Positions 47,014 to 55,394 of a stretch of 64,000 nucleotides of DNA are shown here, piece by piece (position 1 is the stretch's first letter; every line of letters begins with the position of its first letter). Source of the stretch: Gordonia sputi NBRC 100414 (lineage in GTDB: Bacteria > Actinomycetota > Actinomycetes > Mycobacteriales > Mycobacteriaceae); contig NZ_BAFC01000112.1 of assembly GCF_000248055.1 (NCBI RefSeq), positions 1-64,000 on the forward strand, read 5' to 3'. The translations under genes and the position numbers were made by a program. The notes under the pieces are model-generated. The model was not told the DNA's origin and ran no database searches. It saw nothing but the letters and a program-made list of their open reading frames with translations.

Positions 47014-47148
47014 GTCGTCTCCTCGTTGCCGTGTGGTCCGGCCGTGTGCCGTTCCTCGGTCGTGTCACCGAGTTCACTCCCCTGTCGCGACTCCGACAAG
47101 GCACCCGATATCCGGGGACCGACGATCCCTGGTTCACCTCCGGCTGAT

Positions 47149-47171
47149 CGGTCACCCTGGAGAGATGACCG
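47149..47171. promoter_or_regulatory. Inverted repeat in the SDR-XRE divergent promoter region
   Basis: cggtca (47149-47154) and tgaccg (47166-47171) form a 6-bp dyad with an 11-bp spacer, about 29 bp before the regulator start. It is a plausible operator, from position and symmetry only. Confidence 0.45.
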
Positions 47172-47199
47172 AACATCCACGGCCCTTTGAGCGTGCCCG

Positions 47200-48036
47200 G
47201 TGAGCACCGTCGATCGGGCGGGCCTCGCCGAGTTCCTCCGTCGGCGCCGCGAGTCGTTGCAACCCGCAGACGTCGGTCTCGGCGTCGGACAACGCCGCAG
47301 AGCCCGCGGGCTTCGACGTGAGGAGGTCGCGGCGCTCGCCGGAATGTCGGTCGACTACTACACACGACTCGAACAGCAACGCGGCCCGCTTCCATCGGAC
47401 CAGATGGTCACAGCCATCGCGCGGGCACTCCACCTGTCCCTCGACGAACGAGACCACCTGTTCCGCTTGGCAGGGCACAACGCGCCCGACCGACTCAGCC
47501 GCGACGATCACGTCTCCCCCGGCATGCTGCGCATCATCGACCGCCTCACCGACACTCCGGCGATGGTCGTCAACAGTGCCGGTGAGACTCTCGTGCAAAC
47601 CCCGCTGGCCGTCGCACTCGTCGGCGACGACAGTGCCTTCAGCGGGCTCAGCCGCTCGATCGCGTATCGATGGTTCACCGACGCCGACACCCGTGCGCGG
47701 TTTCTCCCCGAGGATCACGCCCTACACGCTCGGGCGCACACGGCCAGGCTGCGGGAGGCCGTCACCCGGCTCGGACCTGAGTCGCGTGCAGCTGAAGTCG
47801 CCGACGCCCTACTAGCCGAGAGCACAGAGTTCGCGGAGTTGTGGCACCGCCACGATGTGAGTGTCACGCTGACCGACATCGACAAGCGGATCGTCCACGT
47901 TTCGCTGGGTGTCATCGAGGTGCAGTGCCAGACGCTGTTCGATCCGAGCAGCGCTCAGGCACTTCTGGTCTACACCGCTGTCCCGGGCTCGTCCGACCAC
48001 GAGAAGTTGGCGATGCTCGCAGCGTTCGCCGACTGA
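47200..48036 (+). CDS. XRE-family regulator with MmyB-like ligand domain
   Basis: A 278-residue regulator. The N-terminal helix-turn-helix (about 30-75) includes RARGLRREEVAALAGMSVDYYTRLEQ, the MmyB-type signature. The C-terminal domain (about 105-275) is the MmyB-like PAS fold that binds a lipid-like ligand in its relatives. Such regulators often lie divergent from the SDR gene they repress. That is exactly the arrangement here. The GTG at 47200 has no clear SD. It converges on the acyl-CoA dehydrogenase, with 15 bp between stops. Confidence 0.88.
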   Translation: MSTVDRAGLAEFLRRRRESLQPADVGLGVGQRRRARGLRREEVAALAGMSVDYYTRLEQQRGPLPSDQMVTAIARALHLSLDERDHLFRLAGHNAPDRLSRDDHVSPGMLRIIDRLTDTPAMVVNSAGETLVQTPLAVALVGDDSAFSGLSRSIAYRWFTDADTRARFLPEDHALHARAHTARLREAVTRLGPESRAAEVADALLAESTEFAELWHRHDVSVTLTDIDKRIVHVSLGVIEVQCQTLFDPSSAQALLVYTAVPGSSDHEKLAMLAAFAD

Positions 48037-48051
48037 ACCGCCCACTCGGCC

Positions 48052-49194
48052 TCAGAGGCTGCGCGAGATGATCTCCTTCATGATCTCGTTGGTGCCCGCG
48101 TAGATCTTCTGCACACGCTGATCGGCCCACATCCGCGCGATCGGGTACTCGTTCATGTACCCGTAGCCACCGAAGAGTTGCAGACACTCGTCGGCCACCG
48201 CCATCGCCCGCTCACTGGTCCACCACTTGGCCATCGCAACTGTCGGGATGTCGAGTTTGCCGTCGAGATGCTTGATGATGCAGTCGTCAGTGAACACACG
48301 GGCGATCCGCGCCTCGGTGGCGACCTCTGCGAGCTTGAACTTGGTGTTCTGGAATCCGAAGATGGGTCGGCCGAACGCTGTGCGGTCCTTGGTGTAGGCG
48401 AGCGTGTGCTCGAGCGCGACCTCCATCCCTGCCGTCGACGCGACGGCGATGATCAGACGCTCCTGCGGAAGCTGCTGCATGAGCTGGATGAAGCCCTGCC
48501 CCTCGTCGGTGCCGAGCAGGTTCGACGTCGGTACCCGCACACTGTCGAAGAAGAGCTCCGAGGTGTCCTGCCCGCGCTGCCCGACCTTGTCGAGCACGCG
48601 ACCACGCCTGAACCCGGGACGATCAGCCTCGACGAGAACCAGCGAGATTCCCTTGGCGCCCTCGCTCACGTCGGTCTTGGCGACGACGATGATGAGGTCG
48701 GCCTGGCCGCCGTTGGTGATGAAGATCTTCGAGCCGTCGATGACGTACTCATCACCCTCGCGGATCGCCTTGGTCTTCACGGCCTGGAGATCGGATCCGG
48801 TACCCGGCTCGGTCATCGCGATGGCGCCGACAACCTCGCCCGACGCCATCTTCGGGAGCCAGGTGCGCTTCTGCTCCTCCGACCCGTAGGCGAGGAGGTA
48901 GTGGGCGATGATCCCGTTGTGCAGACTCGCACCCCACGATGAGTCCGCGATGCGCGCCTGCTCTTCGATCAGCACCGCTTCGTGGGCGAACGTTCCGCCG
49001 CCTCCGCCGTACTCCTCGGGAATCGACATGCACAGCAGGCCGAGTTCACCTGCTTTGTTCCACAGCTCACGGTCGACGTGGTGCTGCTCGATGAACTTCT
49101 CGATATTCGGCTTGATCTCCTTCTCGCAGAAACTGCGAGCGAGATCGCGCACCGCTGTCAGGTCGTCGGTTTCCCACGGGGAACGCTCGGCCAT
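48052..49194 (-). CDS. Acyl-CoA dehydrogenase, long-chain (LCAD/IVD) type
   Basis: A FAD enzyme of 380 residues for the first step of beta-oxidation. The signature AIAMTEPGTGSDLQ is near 125-138, and IFITNGGQADL follows. The MCAD position reads IYAGTNEI, without Glu. The general base is instead likely Glu245 in QLPQERLIIA, as in long-chain and isovaleryl enzymes. The start ATG 49194 (MAERSPW) has GAGG 8 nt upstream; the frame from 49218 adds eight residues without support. The substrate chain length is inferred only. It may be a fadE gene but cannot be numbered. Confidence 0.9.
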   Translation of the reverse strand: MAERSPWETDDLTAVRDLARSFCEKEIKPNIEKFIEQHHVDRELWNKAGELGLLCMSIPEEYGGGGGTFAHEAVLIEEQARIADSSWGASLHNGIIAHYLLAYGSEEQKRTWLPKMASGEVVGAIAMTEPGTGSDLQAVKTKAIREGDEYVIDGSKIFITNGGQADLIIVVAKTDVSEGAKGISLVLVEADRPGFRRGRVLDKVGQRGQDTSELFFDSVRVPTSNLLGTDEGQGFIQLMQQLPQERLIIAVASTAGMEVALEHTLAYTKDRTAFGRPIFGFQNTKFKLAEVATEARIARVFTDDCIIKHLDGKLDIPTVAMAKWWTSERAMAVADECLQLFGGYGYMNEYPIARMWADQRVQKIYAGTNEIMKEIISRSL

Positions 49195-49264
49195 GCTGTA
49201 CACCTCGATCGTCGGCAAACAATGTCACCGCCGATCGTAACAGTGACTGGTGTCACGGTAGGTG

Positions 49265-50470
49265 CTAGGCGTTGCCCTTCGACCAGACCGCCCAGGGGAC
49301 ATTCCAGTCGCCGAGTCCGTCGGTGCCCGAGAGCGTCCCGCCCGCGGTGTTCTTGACGATCACCGGGTCGCCTCGCAACGTGTTCTGCATGACCCACAGC
49401 GCGTTGTCGGGACTGAGATTGAGGCACCCGTGGCTCGTGTTGGTGTTGCCCTGCGCCCACACCGACCACGGTGCGGAGTGGAAGAAGATTCCGCTGTAGG
49501 ACATACGGGTCGCGTAGTCGACCGGGGTGCGGTAGCCGTCTGCGGAACCGACGGGGACGCCGTAGGTCGAGGAGTCCATGATCATGTTGTCGTGCTTGTC
49601 GGACACGAGGTACACACCGTTGTCGGTCTCGGTACCCGGCTTGCCCATCGATGTCGGCATCGTGCGGATGTCCTTGCCGTCGCGATTGAACACCACCTGC
49701 TTGGTGCGGTCATCGGCGGTCACCACCATCGAACGACCGACGGTGAAGTTCGACTTGAGATTCTCCTGCCCGAAGACGCCATCACCCAAATCGATGCCGT
49801 AGGTGTTCACCGCAACGGAGACCTTGGTTCCCGGCTTCCAGTAGTCCTTGGGCCGCCAGCGAACCTCGGTATCGCTGATCCAGTAGAAGGCGCCCTCGAC
49901 CTGAGGCGTGGTGGTGATGGTGATCGCGCGCTGGGCGGCCTTGCGATCAGCAATGGGTTCGTCGAACTTCACGGCGACCGGTTGCCCGACACCGACGGTC
50001 TCGCCGTTCGACGGGGTCAGGTACGCCTGTGTCAGATTGGCAGGTGCTCGCGTGGTGAACGAGACGCGCTTGGTGCTGGTGCCGCCGATACCCTTTGCGT
50101 CGGCCTGCACTGTGTAGTTGCGCGCGTAGCCGAGAGGCTCGGCACTCGTCCATCGCGTCGCGTCCTCGCTGAGGCTTCCACGCAACGGCGTGCCGTCGGC
50201 CTTGTCGATCCGCACATTGGTCAGTGCGCCCTCGCTGGCCTGAACCGTGATCGGCGCACCGGGCTGAATGCCGACCGCCTGATCGATCAGTGGCCTGTCG
50301 GCCCACTCGGTGATCTCGACGCCCGGCATGAGGAGATCGCCGAAAAGTGCTGAGCTCTGCACATTCTCGGAGTATTTCGCCGTCTGCGAGCACGAGCTCA
50401 GCAGCGCGGCCACGGCAACCACCATTCCAACGATCATCAACCCGCGTCGCTGGATACGACCGCTCACCAT
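49265..50470 (-). CDS. L,D-transpeptidase lipoprotein, LdtMt2/LppS type
   Basis: A cell-wall cross-linking enzyme of 401 residues. The signal helix ends in a lipobox LLSSCSQ, so Cys27 is probably lipidated. Two Ig-like domains (about 45-145 and 145-250) follow, then a YkuD domain. The catalytic motif NTSHGCLNLS has His347 and Cys349, and the upstream His-Ser is in GIFFHSAPWS. The C-terminal tail ends GLGDWNVPWAVWSKGNA, typical of LdtMt2, which is in the same neighbourhood (Rv2518c). It makes 3->3 cross-links and is inhibited by carbapenems in relatives. A close paralogue lies across the tRNA-Lys. Confidence 0.93.
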   Translation of the reverse strand: MVSGRIQRRGLMIVGMVVAVAALLSSCSQTAKYSENVQSSALFGDLLMPGVEITEWADRPLIDQAVGIQPGAPITVQASEGALTNVRIDKADGTPLRGSLSEDATRWTSAEPLGYARNYTVQADAKGIGGTSTKRVSFTTRAPANLTQAYLTPSNGETVGVGQPVAVKFDEPIADRKAAQRAITITTTPQVEGAFYWISDTEVRWRPKDYWKPGTKVSVAVNTYGIDLGDGVFGQENLKSNFTVGRSMVVTADDRTKQVVFNRDGKDIRTMPTSMGKPGTETDNGVYLVSDKHDNMIMDSSTYGVPVGSADGYRTPVDYATRMSYSGIFFHSAPWSVWAQGNTNTSHGCLNLSPDNALWVMQNTLRGDPVIVKNTAGGTLSGTDGLGDWNVPWAVWSKGNA

Positions 50471-50661
50471 GTGACTCCTGCCCGATGTTCTAACGATCCG
50501 CGGGCCTCCGTTGTGTGGAGCCGCAGATGTGGATCAAATGACTGTGCGCGATGGCGCGCCACCAGTGTACGAGATACGACGAATGCCCGAGTCGCCCGAC
50601 ATGACCATTAGCCCGCCATGCCGTACGACCGAACGACAGAGACCAGTGTCCGGCGCAAAAA

Positions 50662-50693
50662 GCGATCGCCCCGGACGGAACCGGGGCGATCGC
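50662..50693 (-). terminator. Terminator left of the tRNA-Lys 3' fragment
   Basis: A 13-bp perfect stem gcgatcgccccgg/ccggggcgatcgc with loop acggaa, and TTTTT on the minus strand (aaaaa at 50657-50661). It sits 8 bp beyond the tRNA fragment, where a tRNA-Lys terminator would be expected, and so probably is the original one. Confidence 0.88.
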
Positions 50694-50701
50694 GGTAGTT
50701 G

Positions 50702-50746
50702 TTGTGCGCCATCAGGGACTCGAACCCCGAACCCACTGATTAAGAG
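50702..50746. repeat. Left att-like repeat: truncated tRNA-Lys 3' half
   Basis: 45 bp identical, except one base (a for g at 50735), to 52361-52405. It covers the tRNA from the 3' end to the anticodon loop. The D-arm and 5' acceptor are missing, so it is not a functional tRNA. Confidence 0.88.
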
Positions 50747-50768
50747 CCCACTAGCGGGGTTTCTTGAA

Positions 50769-51665
50769 TCACTGCCCTAGCGTCGGCCGCGGCCGGATTC
50801 GTTCAGGCTCGACAGCATCGCCGATCCCGAAAACGCGCCAGTGATCGAAGTCGGCATCGGGTAGGTCATCGAGATCTGGGCATCGCTGCATCGTGGCGAA
50901 AATTGTGTCTGCGGGCAATGGGACGTCCCCGACCACGCGCAGATTCGTTCCAGGGTCCGGCGGCAGCTTGATATACGCGACATCGGGTGACGCGTAGATA
51001 GGGCGAGTGGCCATTCCGCGCTCCGAGAGTTGCTCGCGTATCCACTTCAATGCTTTACGTTTGCGGAAGTGCTTGAGCGTTTCCGGGACGACGACGAACG
51101 CGAGTAGTTCCTTGACGTTCGGTTCGTCCAGGACGGCTGTGAACGCCGTGTAGGCCGTTATGACACCGCGGTGACCCTCGGCATCGATTAGTGCCCACGA
51201 CCGTTCTTCTGATCCCTCCATGTAGCCTTCGCCCCATTCGTGGACGAAGTCCAGGGCCTTTATCGCGGCAGCCGGCTTGCGCACGTCGAGGCCGGGGAAA
51301 TCGATCCGCAGCACGGCCTTGTCGCCACTCACGAGCATCGTTGCGTCTGAATCCTGGAACAGCGCAACCAGGTAGTTATCGTCTGGGTCGTCACAGACGA
51401 GAGGGATCTCGTTGTCGGGGCGGTCGTCGATCCAATCAGCTACGACGGTTACGGCGTCGACGAAATCTCGAACCTCATCGAGAGAAAGCCAACGTCGGAA
51501 CTTTTCCCGCTCCAGCCTGGTCTCCAACTCTTCGCACAGGTGGTCCGACATGATGAGCGAGATGCGACCCCGCCGAGCAAGTTCGATGAGCTGCGCAGAA
51601 TGACCACTCGGGCTGAGCGCTGCACTTATAAGAGCGTTGGTGTCCAGTACAAGGACAACGGTCAA
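50769..51665 (-). CDS. PIN-domain putative toxin with C-terminal extension
   Basis: A 298-residue protein. The first ~140 residues are a PIN ribonuclease domain of the PIN_3 type: VLDTNALISAAL at the N-terminus (Asp8), an acidic DHLCEELETRL, VCDDPDDNYLVAL and SGDKAVL supply the metal-binding acids. The remaining ~150 residues form a second domain I do not recognise, with EERSWALIDAEGHRGVITAY and RPIYASPDVAYIKLPPDP. The TTG at 51665 is the start, with GGAGG 10 nt upstream. It is 17 bp downstream of an antitoxin-like gene. The role as an RNase toxin is inferred. Confidence 0.82.
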   Translation of the reverse strand: MTVVLVLDTNALISAALSPSGHSAQLIELARRGRISLIMSDHLCEELETRLEREKFRRWLSLDEVRDFVDAVTVVADWIDDRPDNEIPLVCDDPDDNYLVALFQDSDATMLVSGDKAVLRIDFPGLDVRKPAAAIKALDFVHEWGEGYMEGSEERSWALIDAEGHRGVITAYTAFTAVLDEPNVKELLAFVVVPETLKHFRKRKALKWIREQLSERGMATRPIYASPDVAYIKLPPDPGTNLRVVGDVPLPADTIFATMQRCPDLDDLPDADFDHWRVFGIGDAVEPERIRPRPTLGQ

Positions 51666-51682
51666 CTATCCGATACCTCCGG

Positions 51683-51898
51683 CTACCGGGCGTAGACACC
51701 CTGGCGACGTTCGCGCCGGATACGTTCGGTTTCGGCTTCGACTTCCTCGAATGCCGCGTCCTCCGACAGTTCGCCCCGTTCGCGGACCTCGCTGTAGACC
51801 GCATCGAGAGCGGCTCCGGCCAGGGCTGCGTCGTCATTCTTCCCGTAGCGCGCAGACAACCTCCGTAGAGCGTCGGCACGCCTATTCTGCCTGCTCAT
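51683..51898 (-). CDS. Small antitoxin-like protein
   Basis: A 71-residue, highly charged, helical protein (MSRQNRRADALRRL... ending ERRQGVYAR) upstream of the PIN gene with a 17-bp gap. A very strong SD, ggaggagg, lies 5 nt before ATG 51898. Small acidic/basic partner genes ahead of PIN toxins are the standard type II arrangement. No known antitoxin family is recognised. A longer frame to 52009 was rejected because the SD fixes the start. A probable operator palindrome lies upstream. Confidence 0.75.
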   Translation of the reverse strand: MSRQNRRADALRRLSARYGKNDDAALAGAALDAVYSEVRERGELSEDAAFEEVEAETERIRRERRQGVYAR

Positions 51899-51910
51899 GA
51901 GGTCCTCCTC

Positions 51911-51940
51911 CGGATGGTGTCCCACAAGTCTACCCATCCG
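51911..51940. promoter_or_regulatory. Palindrome upstream of the antitoxin gene
   Basis: cggatgg (51911-51917) and ccatccg (51934-51940) make a 7-bp inverted repeat with a 16-bp spacer. The position suits autoregulation of the toxin-antitoxin pair. Confidence 0.4.
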
Positions 51941-51961
51941 AAGACACGGACGTAATGTGAA

Positions 51962-51993
51962 CGACCCCGATGCCGGGTAGGGCATCGGGTCGT
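51962..51993 (-). terminator. Hairpin after the small island ORF
   Basis: An imperfect 13-bp stem (left arm cgaccccgatgcc, right arm ggcatcgggtcgt, one bulge), 13 nt past the stop of the ORF at 52006. It has no strong T-tract. Confidence 0.5.
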
Positions 51994-52005
51994 CGGGTGC
52001 TCGCG

Positions 52006-52251
52006 TCATCGGGTGACGCAGGCGGGTTCCGCCGCAGCGGTCGCCACCCGGTAGATGGCGGCGGGTTGGTACACCGCAACATCGAATCGGCCCTCAACGC
52101 GCGCCTGAATCTGGTTGCGCTGGAACAGCTCTCCCGACTCGACGCTCCATTCGATGTCGATGCGCGGGCCGACGATGTCGATGGAGATGGCCGCGGGGTC
52201 TAGGACCACACCGACCTTGACCGGCAACGCCGTCGACAGGACGACACGCAC
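52006..52251 (-). CDS. Small island ORF, function unknown
   Basis: From the GTG at 52251 the frame gives 81 residues, VRVVLSTALPVKVGVVLDPAA..., with strong GC3 bias, so it is likely coding. The frame is open up to 52371 but that would run into the tRNA-Lys terminator and 3' end. The 81-residue form is soluble, beta-rich, with no recognised domain. A hairpin lies just after the stop. It is the first gene of the island after the tRNA. Confidence 0.4.
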   Translation of the reverse strand: MRVVLSTALPVKVGVVLDPAAISIDIVGPRIDIEWSVESGELFQRNQIQARVEGRFDVAVYQPAAIYRVATAAAEPACVTR

Positions 52252-52320
52252 TCTTCGGATGACCGCGGCACACTGAAACCCGTTGGCACACTCTTGGCAC
52301 AGTGGCCACTCAAACGAAAA

Positions 52321-52354
52321 AGCTAGGTCAGAGGAAAATACCTCCGACCTAGCT
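52321..52354 (-). terminator. Terminator of tRNA-Lys (element-borne copy)
   Basis: A stem agctaggtc-a-gagg / cctc-c-gacctagct with loop aaaata, and TTTTT on the minus strand. It lies 9 bp from the tRNA 3' end. Confidence 0.85.
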
Positions 52355-52360
52355 ACCTTC

Positions 52361-52436
<76 letters not shown>

Positions 52437-52528
52437 TTGGCCGTGCGAGAAAGAACCTTACAGGGTCACTGCCTCAGAAGTGAAATCGCCTGTTCGGAAG
52501 CCGTTTTTGGCCTCTCCCGCACGGGAAC

Positions 52529-53767
52529 TCATGCGTTGCCCTTTTTCCACACCGCCCACGGAACGTTCCAGTCGCCGAGGCCGTCGTCTCCTGGCAACGG
52601 CTCGCCGACGGTGTTCTTCGCGATGACGACGTCGCCTCGGAGTGCGTTGTTCAGGAACCACTCCGCGTTGGCGGGGCTCACGTTGAGACATCCGTTGCTC
52701 ACGTCGTCGACACCCTGGTCGCCCAGCGACCATGGCGCGGAGTGAACATAGATGCCGCTGAACGAGATTCGAGTCGCGTCGTACACGGTCTCGCGATAGC
52801 CGCCGGGCGAGCTCACCGGCACGCCGTACGTCGACGAGTCCATGATCACGCTCGGCTCACGCTCGGCGACCATGTAGATGCCGTTGTTGGTCGGCGTCGA
52901 ATCCTTGCCCATCGACGTCGGCATCGTCTTGACGACCTTGCCGTCGATCGAGATCGTGATGTTCTTGGTCTTGTCGTCGGCAACCGCGACAAAACTGCGC
53001 CCCACCTTGAAATTGGTGTCGAGGTTGTTGCTGCCGTACACGCCACCACCGAGGTCGATGCCCTTGAGGTTGGCCGCGACGTGCACCTTGGTACCCGGCT
53101 TCCAGAAATGCTCGGGGCGCCAACGCACCATGCTGTCGTTGAGCCAGTAGAAGGCACCCTCGACCGGCGGGTCGGCGGTCACCGTGATCGCACGCTGCGC
53201 GTTGAGCTTGTTGGCGACCGGAGTGTCGAAGTTGATCGCGACTGTCTGCCCTACTCCGACGGTTTCGTTGTCTTGCACCACCGACGACACCGATGCCAGC
53301 GAGTCCGCGGACGCCGTCGTGAAGCTGATCTTGCGAGCACCATCACCCTCGACGCCCTTCGCCGCGGCGGTGAGCGTGTAATCGCCACCGAAGTCGAGCG
53401 GCTGACTCGACACCCAGGTACCGCCGTCGGGCGACACCTTGCCCGCGACCGGACCATCAGGCCCCGACACGACGACGGACGTGAGACTTCCGTTCTGGGC
53501 CGCGACCTTCACCGGTGCGCCCGGCATGACGCCGACCGCGTGGTCGGTCATCGGACGGTCACGCCAGCCGGTCACCGAGATCGTCGGCTGCGCAAACGAT
53601 TGCAGCGCAGGCGCATTGGTGACGGTGTCGGGATACTCGGGCGACTGAGAACAAGCCGCCGCACTGACGACCACCAATCCGGCTGCCGCGAGTGCGCCCA
53701 CACGCCGTGCACGCGAACCCCGGGACTTCTGTCGGTCTACAGAACCAGAGGGACGAGCACGCGTCAC
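52529..53767 (-). CDS. L,D-transpeptidase lipoprotein paralogue with SNGC catalytic motif
   Basis: A 412-residue relative of the enzyme at 49-50 kb: lipobox SAAACSQS (Cys about 36), two Ig-like domains, YkuD domain and the tail GLGDWNVPWAVWKKGNA. The upstream His-Ser (YVHSAPWS) and Cys360 are kept. The conserved His of SHGC is Asn358 here (DDVSNGCLNVS), confirmed on the DNA (AGC AAC GGA TGT). The enzyme may be active with altered kinetics or act in another way. The GTG at 53767 overlaps the stop of the DUF3618 gene (GTGA), so the genes are coupled. Confidence 0.9.
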   Translation of the reverse strand: MTRARPSGSVDRQKSRGSRARRVGALAAAGLVVVSAAACSQSPEYPDTVTNAPALQSFAQPTISVTGWRDRPMTDHAVGVMPGAPVKVAAQNGSLTSVVVSGPDGPVAGKVSPDGGTWVSSQPLDFGGDYTLTAAAKGVEGDGARKISFTTASADSLASVSSVVQDNETVGVGQTVAINFDTPVANKLNAQRAITVTADPPVEGAFYWLNDSMVRWRPEHFWKPGTKVHVAANLKGIDLGGGVYGSNNLDTNFKVGRSFVAVADDKTKNITISIDGKVVKTMPTSMGKDSTPTNNGIYMVAEREPSVIMDSSTYGVPVSSPGGYRETVYDATRISFSGIYVHSAPWSLGDQGVDDVSNGCLNVSPANAEWFLNNALRGDVVIAKNTVGEPLPGDDGLGDWNVPWAVWKKGNA

Positions 53768-53985
53768 GCGATCACCTTGCGGACGACGACAACCAGAACG
53801 ACGGCACCGGCAACCGCGAGCGAGATCTTGACCGCCGGCTTGTTGACCAAGGCGATCAGCTTGGTCTTCGCGTCGTCGGCAAGCCGCTCGGGACTTACCC
53901 GAACCGCGAGTTCGTCGAGCGTGTTGGCCAGGTCCTCGCGCGCCTGCACGATGTCTTGTTCGATACGGTCGGTGTCGCCGGCCAC
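53764..53985 (-). CDS. DUF3618-family small membrane protein
   Basis: A 73-residue protein. The N-terminal half IEQDIVQAREDLANTLDELAVRV (split around residues 7-29) is the helical DUF3618 motif. A hydrophobic segment (about 50-72) follows and the protein ends KVIA. GTG 53985 has GGAGG 6 nt upstream. The position next to an LdtMt2-type gene and bcp matches Rv2520c-Rv2521. A role as a cell-envelope or membrane-shape protein is speculation. Confidence 0.85.
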   Translation of the reverse strand: MAGDTDRIEQDIVQAREDLANTLDELAVRVSPERLADDAKTKLIALVNKPAVKISLAVAGAVVLVVVVRKVIA

Positions 53986-54218
53986 AGTTGTCCTCCCAGA
54001 CTTCTTCACTACACATGCGGACTCACCGATCCGCGTCTTTCCGCCAGAACGCCGTCCACGCAGCGGCCACGGCAGGTCTCGCACGCGTCGACAGAGCAAA
54101 CGACATGTCGAGAATACGTCATCGCGAGGTGGTGAGCCGCGTCCTGCGCGAGTGAGTTGAGGCCGTGCCCGGTTTGCCCGGCTGTGGGTCGATCACCCGG
54201 TCGACCTGCCCTATCGGT

Positions 54219-54224
54219 TAGCCT
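54219..54224 (+). promoter_or_regulatory. -10 box TAGCCT of bcp
   Basis: TAGCCT lies 7 nt before the ATG at 54232 with no SD, again at leaderless spacing. Confidence 0.5.
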
Positions 54225-54231
54225 GACCACC

Positions 54232-54702
54232 ATGTCTGGCACATCCCGTCTCGAGGTCGGCGACACCGCGCCCGACTTCACACTCACCGATGCCCACGGC
54301 GAATCGGTCTCTCTCTCCGACTACGCCGACTCCAAGGTCATCGTCTACTTCTACCCCGCGGCGTCGACTCCCGGCTGCACCAAGCAGGCGTGCGACTTTC
54401 GCGACAACCTCGCCGAACTGGACGGACAGGGCATCGCCGTCGTCGGCATCTCCCCTGACAAGCAGGAGAAGCTGGCAAAATTCGCCGACGCCGAGGGCCT
54501 GACATTTCCACTCCTGTCCGATCCGGACAAGTCGGTCATGACCGCATGGGGCGCTTTCGGCGAGAAGAAGCTGTACGGCAAAACCGTCACGGGTGTGATC
54601 AGGTCGACGTTCCTCGTCGACCACGGGACCATCGCGCTCGCGCAGTACAACGTGCGTGCCACCGGGCACGTTGCCAAGCTCAGGCGCGACCTGTCGGTGT
54701 GA
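54232..54702 (+). CDS. bcp: Thioredoxin-dependent thiol peroxidase (Bcp/PrxQ)
   Basis: A peroxiredoxin that reduces H2O2 and organic peroxides in the cytosol, 156 residues. The active site PAASTPGCTKQACDFRD has peroxidatic Cys and resolving Cys five residues apart, the alpha-helix form of PrxQ. The end GHVAKLRRDLSV is ordinary. It matches Rv2521. The stop overlaps the start of the TetR gene by 4 bp (GTGA), so the regulator may be co-expressed. Confidence 0.94.
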   Translation: MSGTSRLEVGDTAPDFTLTDAHGESVSLSDYADSKVIVYFYPAASTPGCTKQACDFRDNLAELDGQGIAVVGISPDKQEKLAKFADAEGLTFPLLSDPDKSVMTAWGAFGEKKLYGKTVTGVIRSTFLVDHGTIALAQYNVRATGHVAKLRRDLSV

Positions 54703-55358
54703 CCACAGGCGTTGATCGAACCGAGCTGATCGAACCGATGAGTACCGAACCCCTGGTGCCGCGCAAACGCCCGACGCAGGAGCGCAGCAAACGAAAGTTC
54801 TCCGCGATGCTGGCGACGGCGCGGGACCTGCTGACCGAGGTGGGTTTCGAGTCGCTCACCTGCGAAGAGATCGCCGTTCGCGCCGGAGTGCCCATCGGAA
54901 CCCTCTATCAGTACTTCGCCAACAAGTACGTCATCGTCTGCGAACTCGACCGACAGGACACGGTCGGGGTACGTGAGGAGCTCGCCGCCTTCGCCTCGGA
55001 GGTGCCGTCGCTCGAATGGCCGAACCTGCTCGAGAAGTTTCTCGACCATCTGGCGACCCTCTGGCGCGACGATCCGTCGCGCCGCGCGGTCTGGCTCGCC
55101 GTCCAGTCGACGCCTGCCACCCGCGCGACGGCATCACTCAACGAACGCGTGCTCGCCGAACAGGTGGCAGGCATCCTTGCCCCGCTGACCCCCTCGCAGG
55201 GACGGCGTCGGGACATGATGGCACAGGTCCTGGTCCACACCGCGTACTCACTGTTGAGTTTCTCGGTGCAGGACGGCCACGACCACGCCGCGACGGTCGA
55301 CGAACTCAAGCGCATGCTCGCGGGATATCTCCTGCTCGAGGAGTCGACCGGTAGCTGA
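54699..55358 (+). CDS. TetR-family transcriptional regulator
   Basis: A 219-residue regulator. The N-terminal HTH is clear: RPTQERSKRKFSAMLATARDLL, then CEEIAVRAGVPIGTLYQYFANKYVI. The C-terminal ligand domain is all-helical. The GTG at 54699 overlaps the bcp stop; the ATG at 54738 would trim 13 residues and is equally plausible. The ligand and targets are unknown; bcp or the flanking fatty-acid genes are possible targets. Confidence 0.87.
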   Translation: MTTGVDRTELIEPMSTEPLVPRKRPTQERSKRKFSAMLATARDLLTEVGFESLTCEEIAVRAGVPIGTLYQYFANKYVIVCELDRQDTVGVREELAAFASEVPSLEWPNLLEKFLDHLATLWRDDPSRRAVWLAVQSTPATRATASLNERVLAEQVAGILAPLTPSQGRRRDMMAQVLVHTAYSLLSFSVQDGHDHAATVDELKRMLAGYLLLEESTGS

Positions 55359-55394
55359 ATCCGTTGCACGACAGACGGATTGGGCACCCTCCGG

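Noticed and set aside
50702..50746. Second tRNA-Lys gene
   Set aside because: It has only the 3' half; D-arm and 5' acceptor are missing, so it cannot fold as tRNA.
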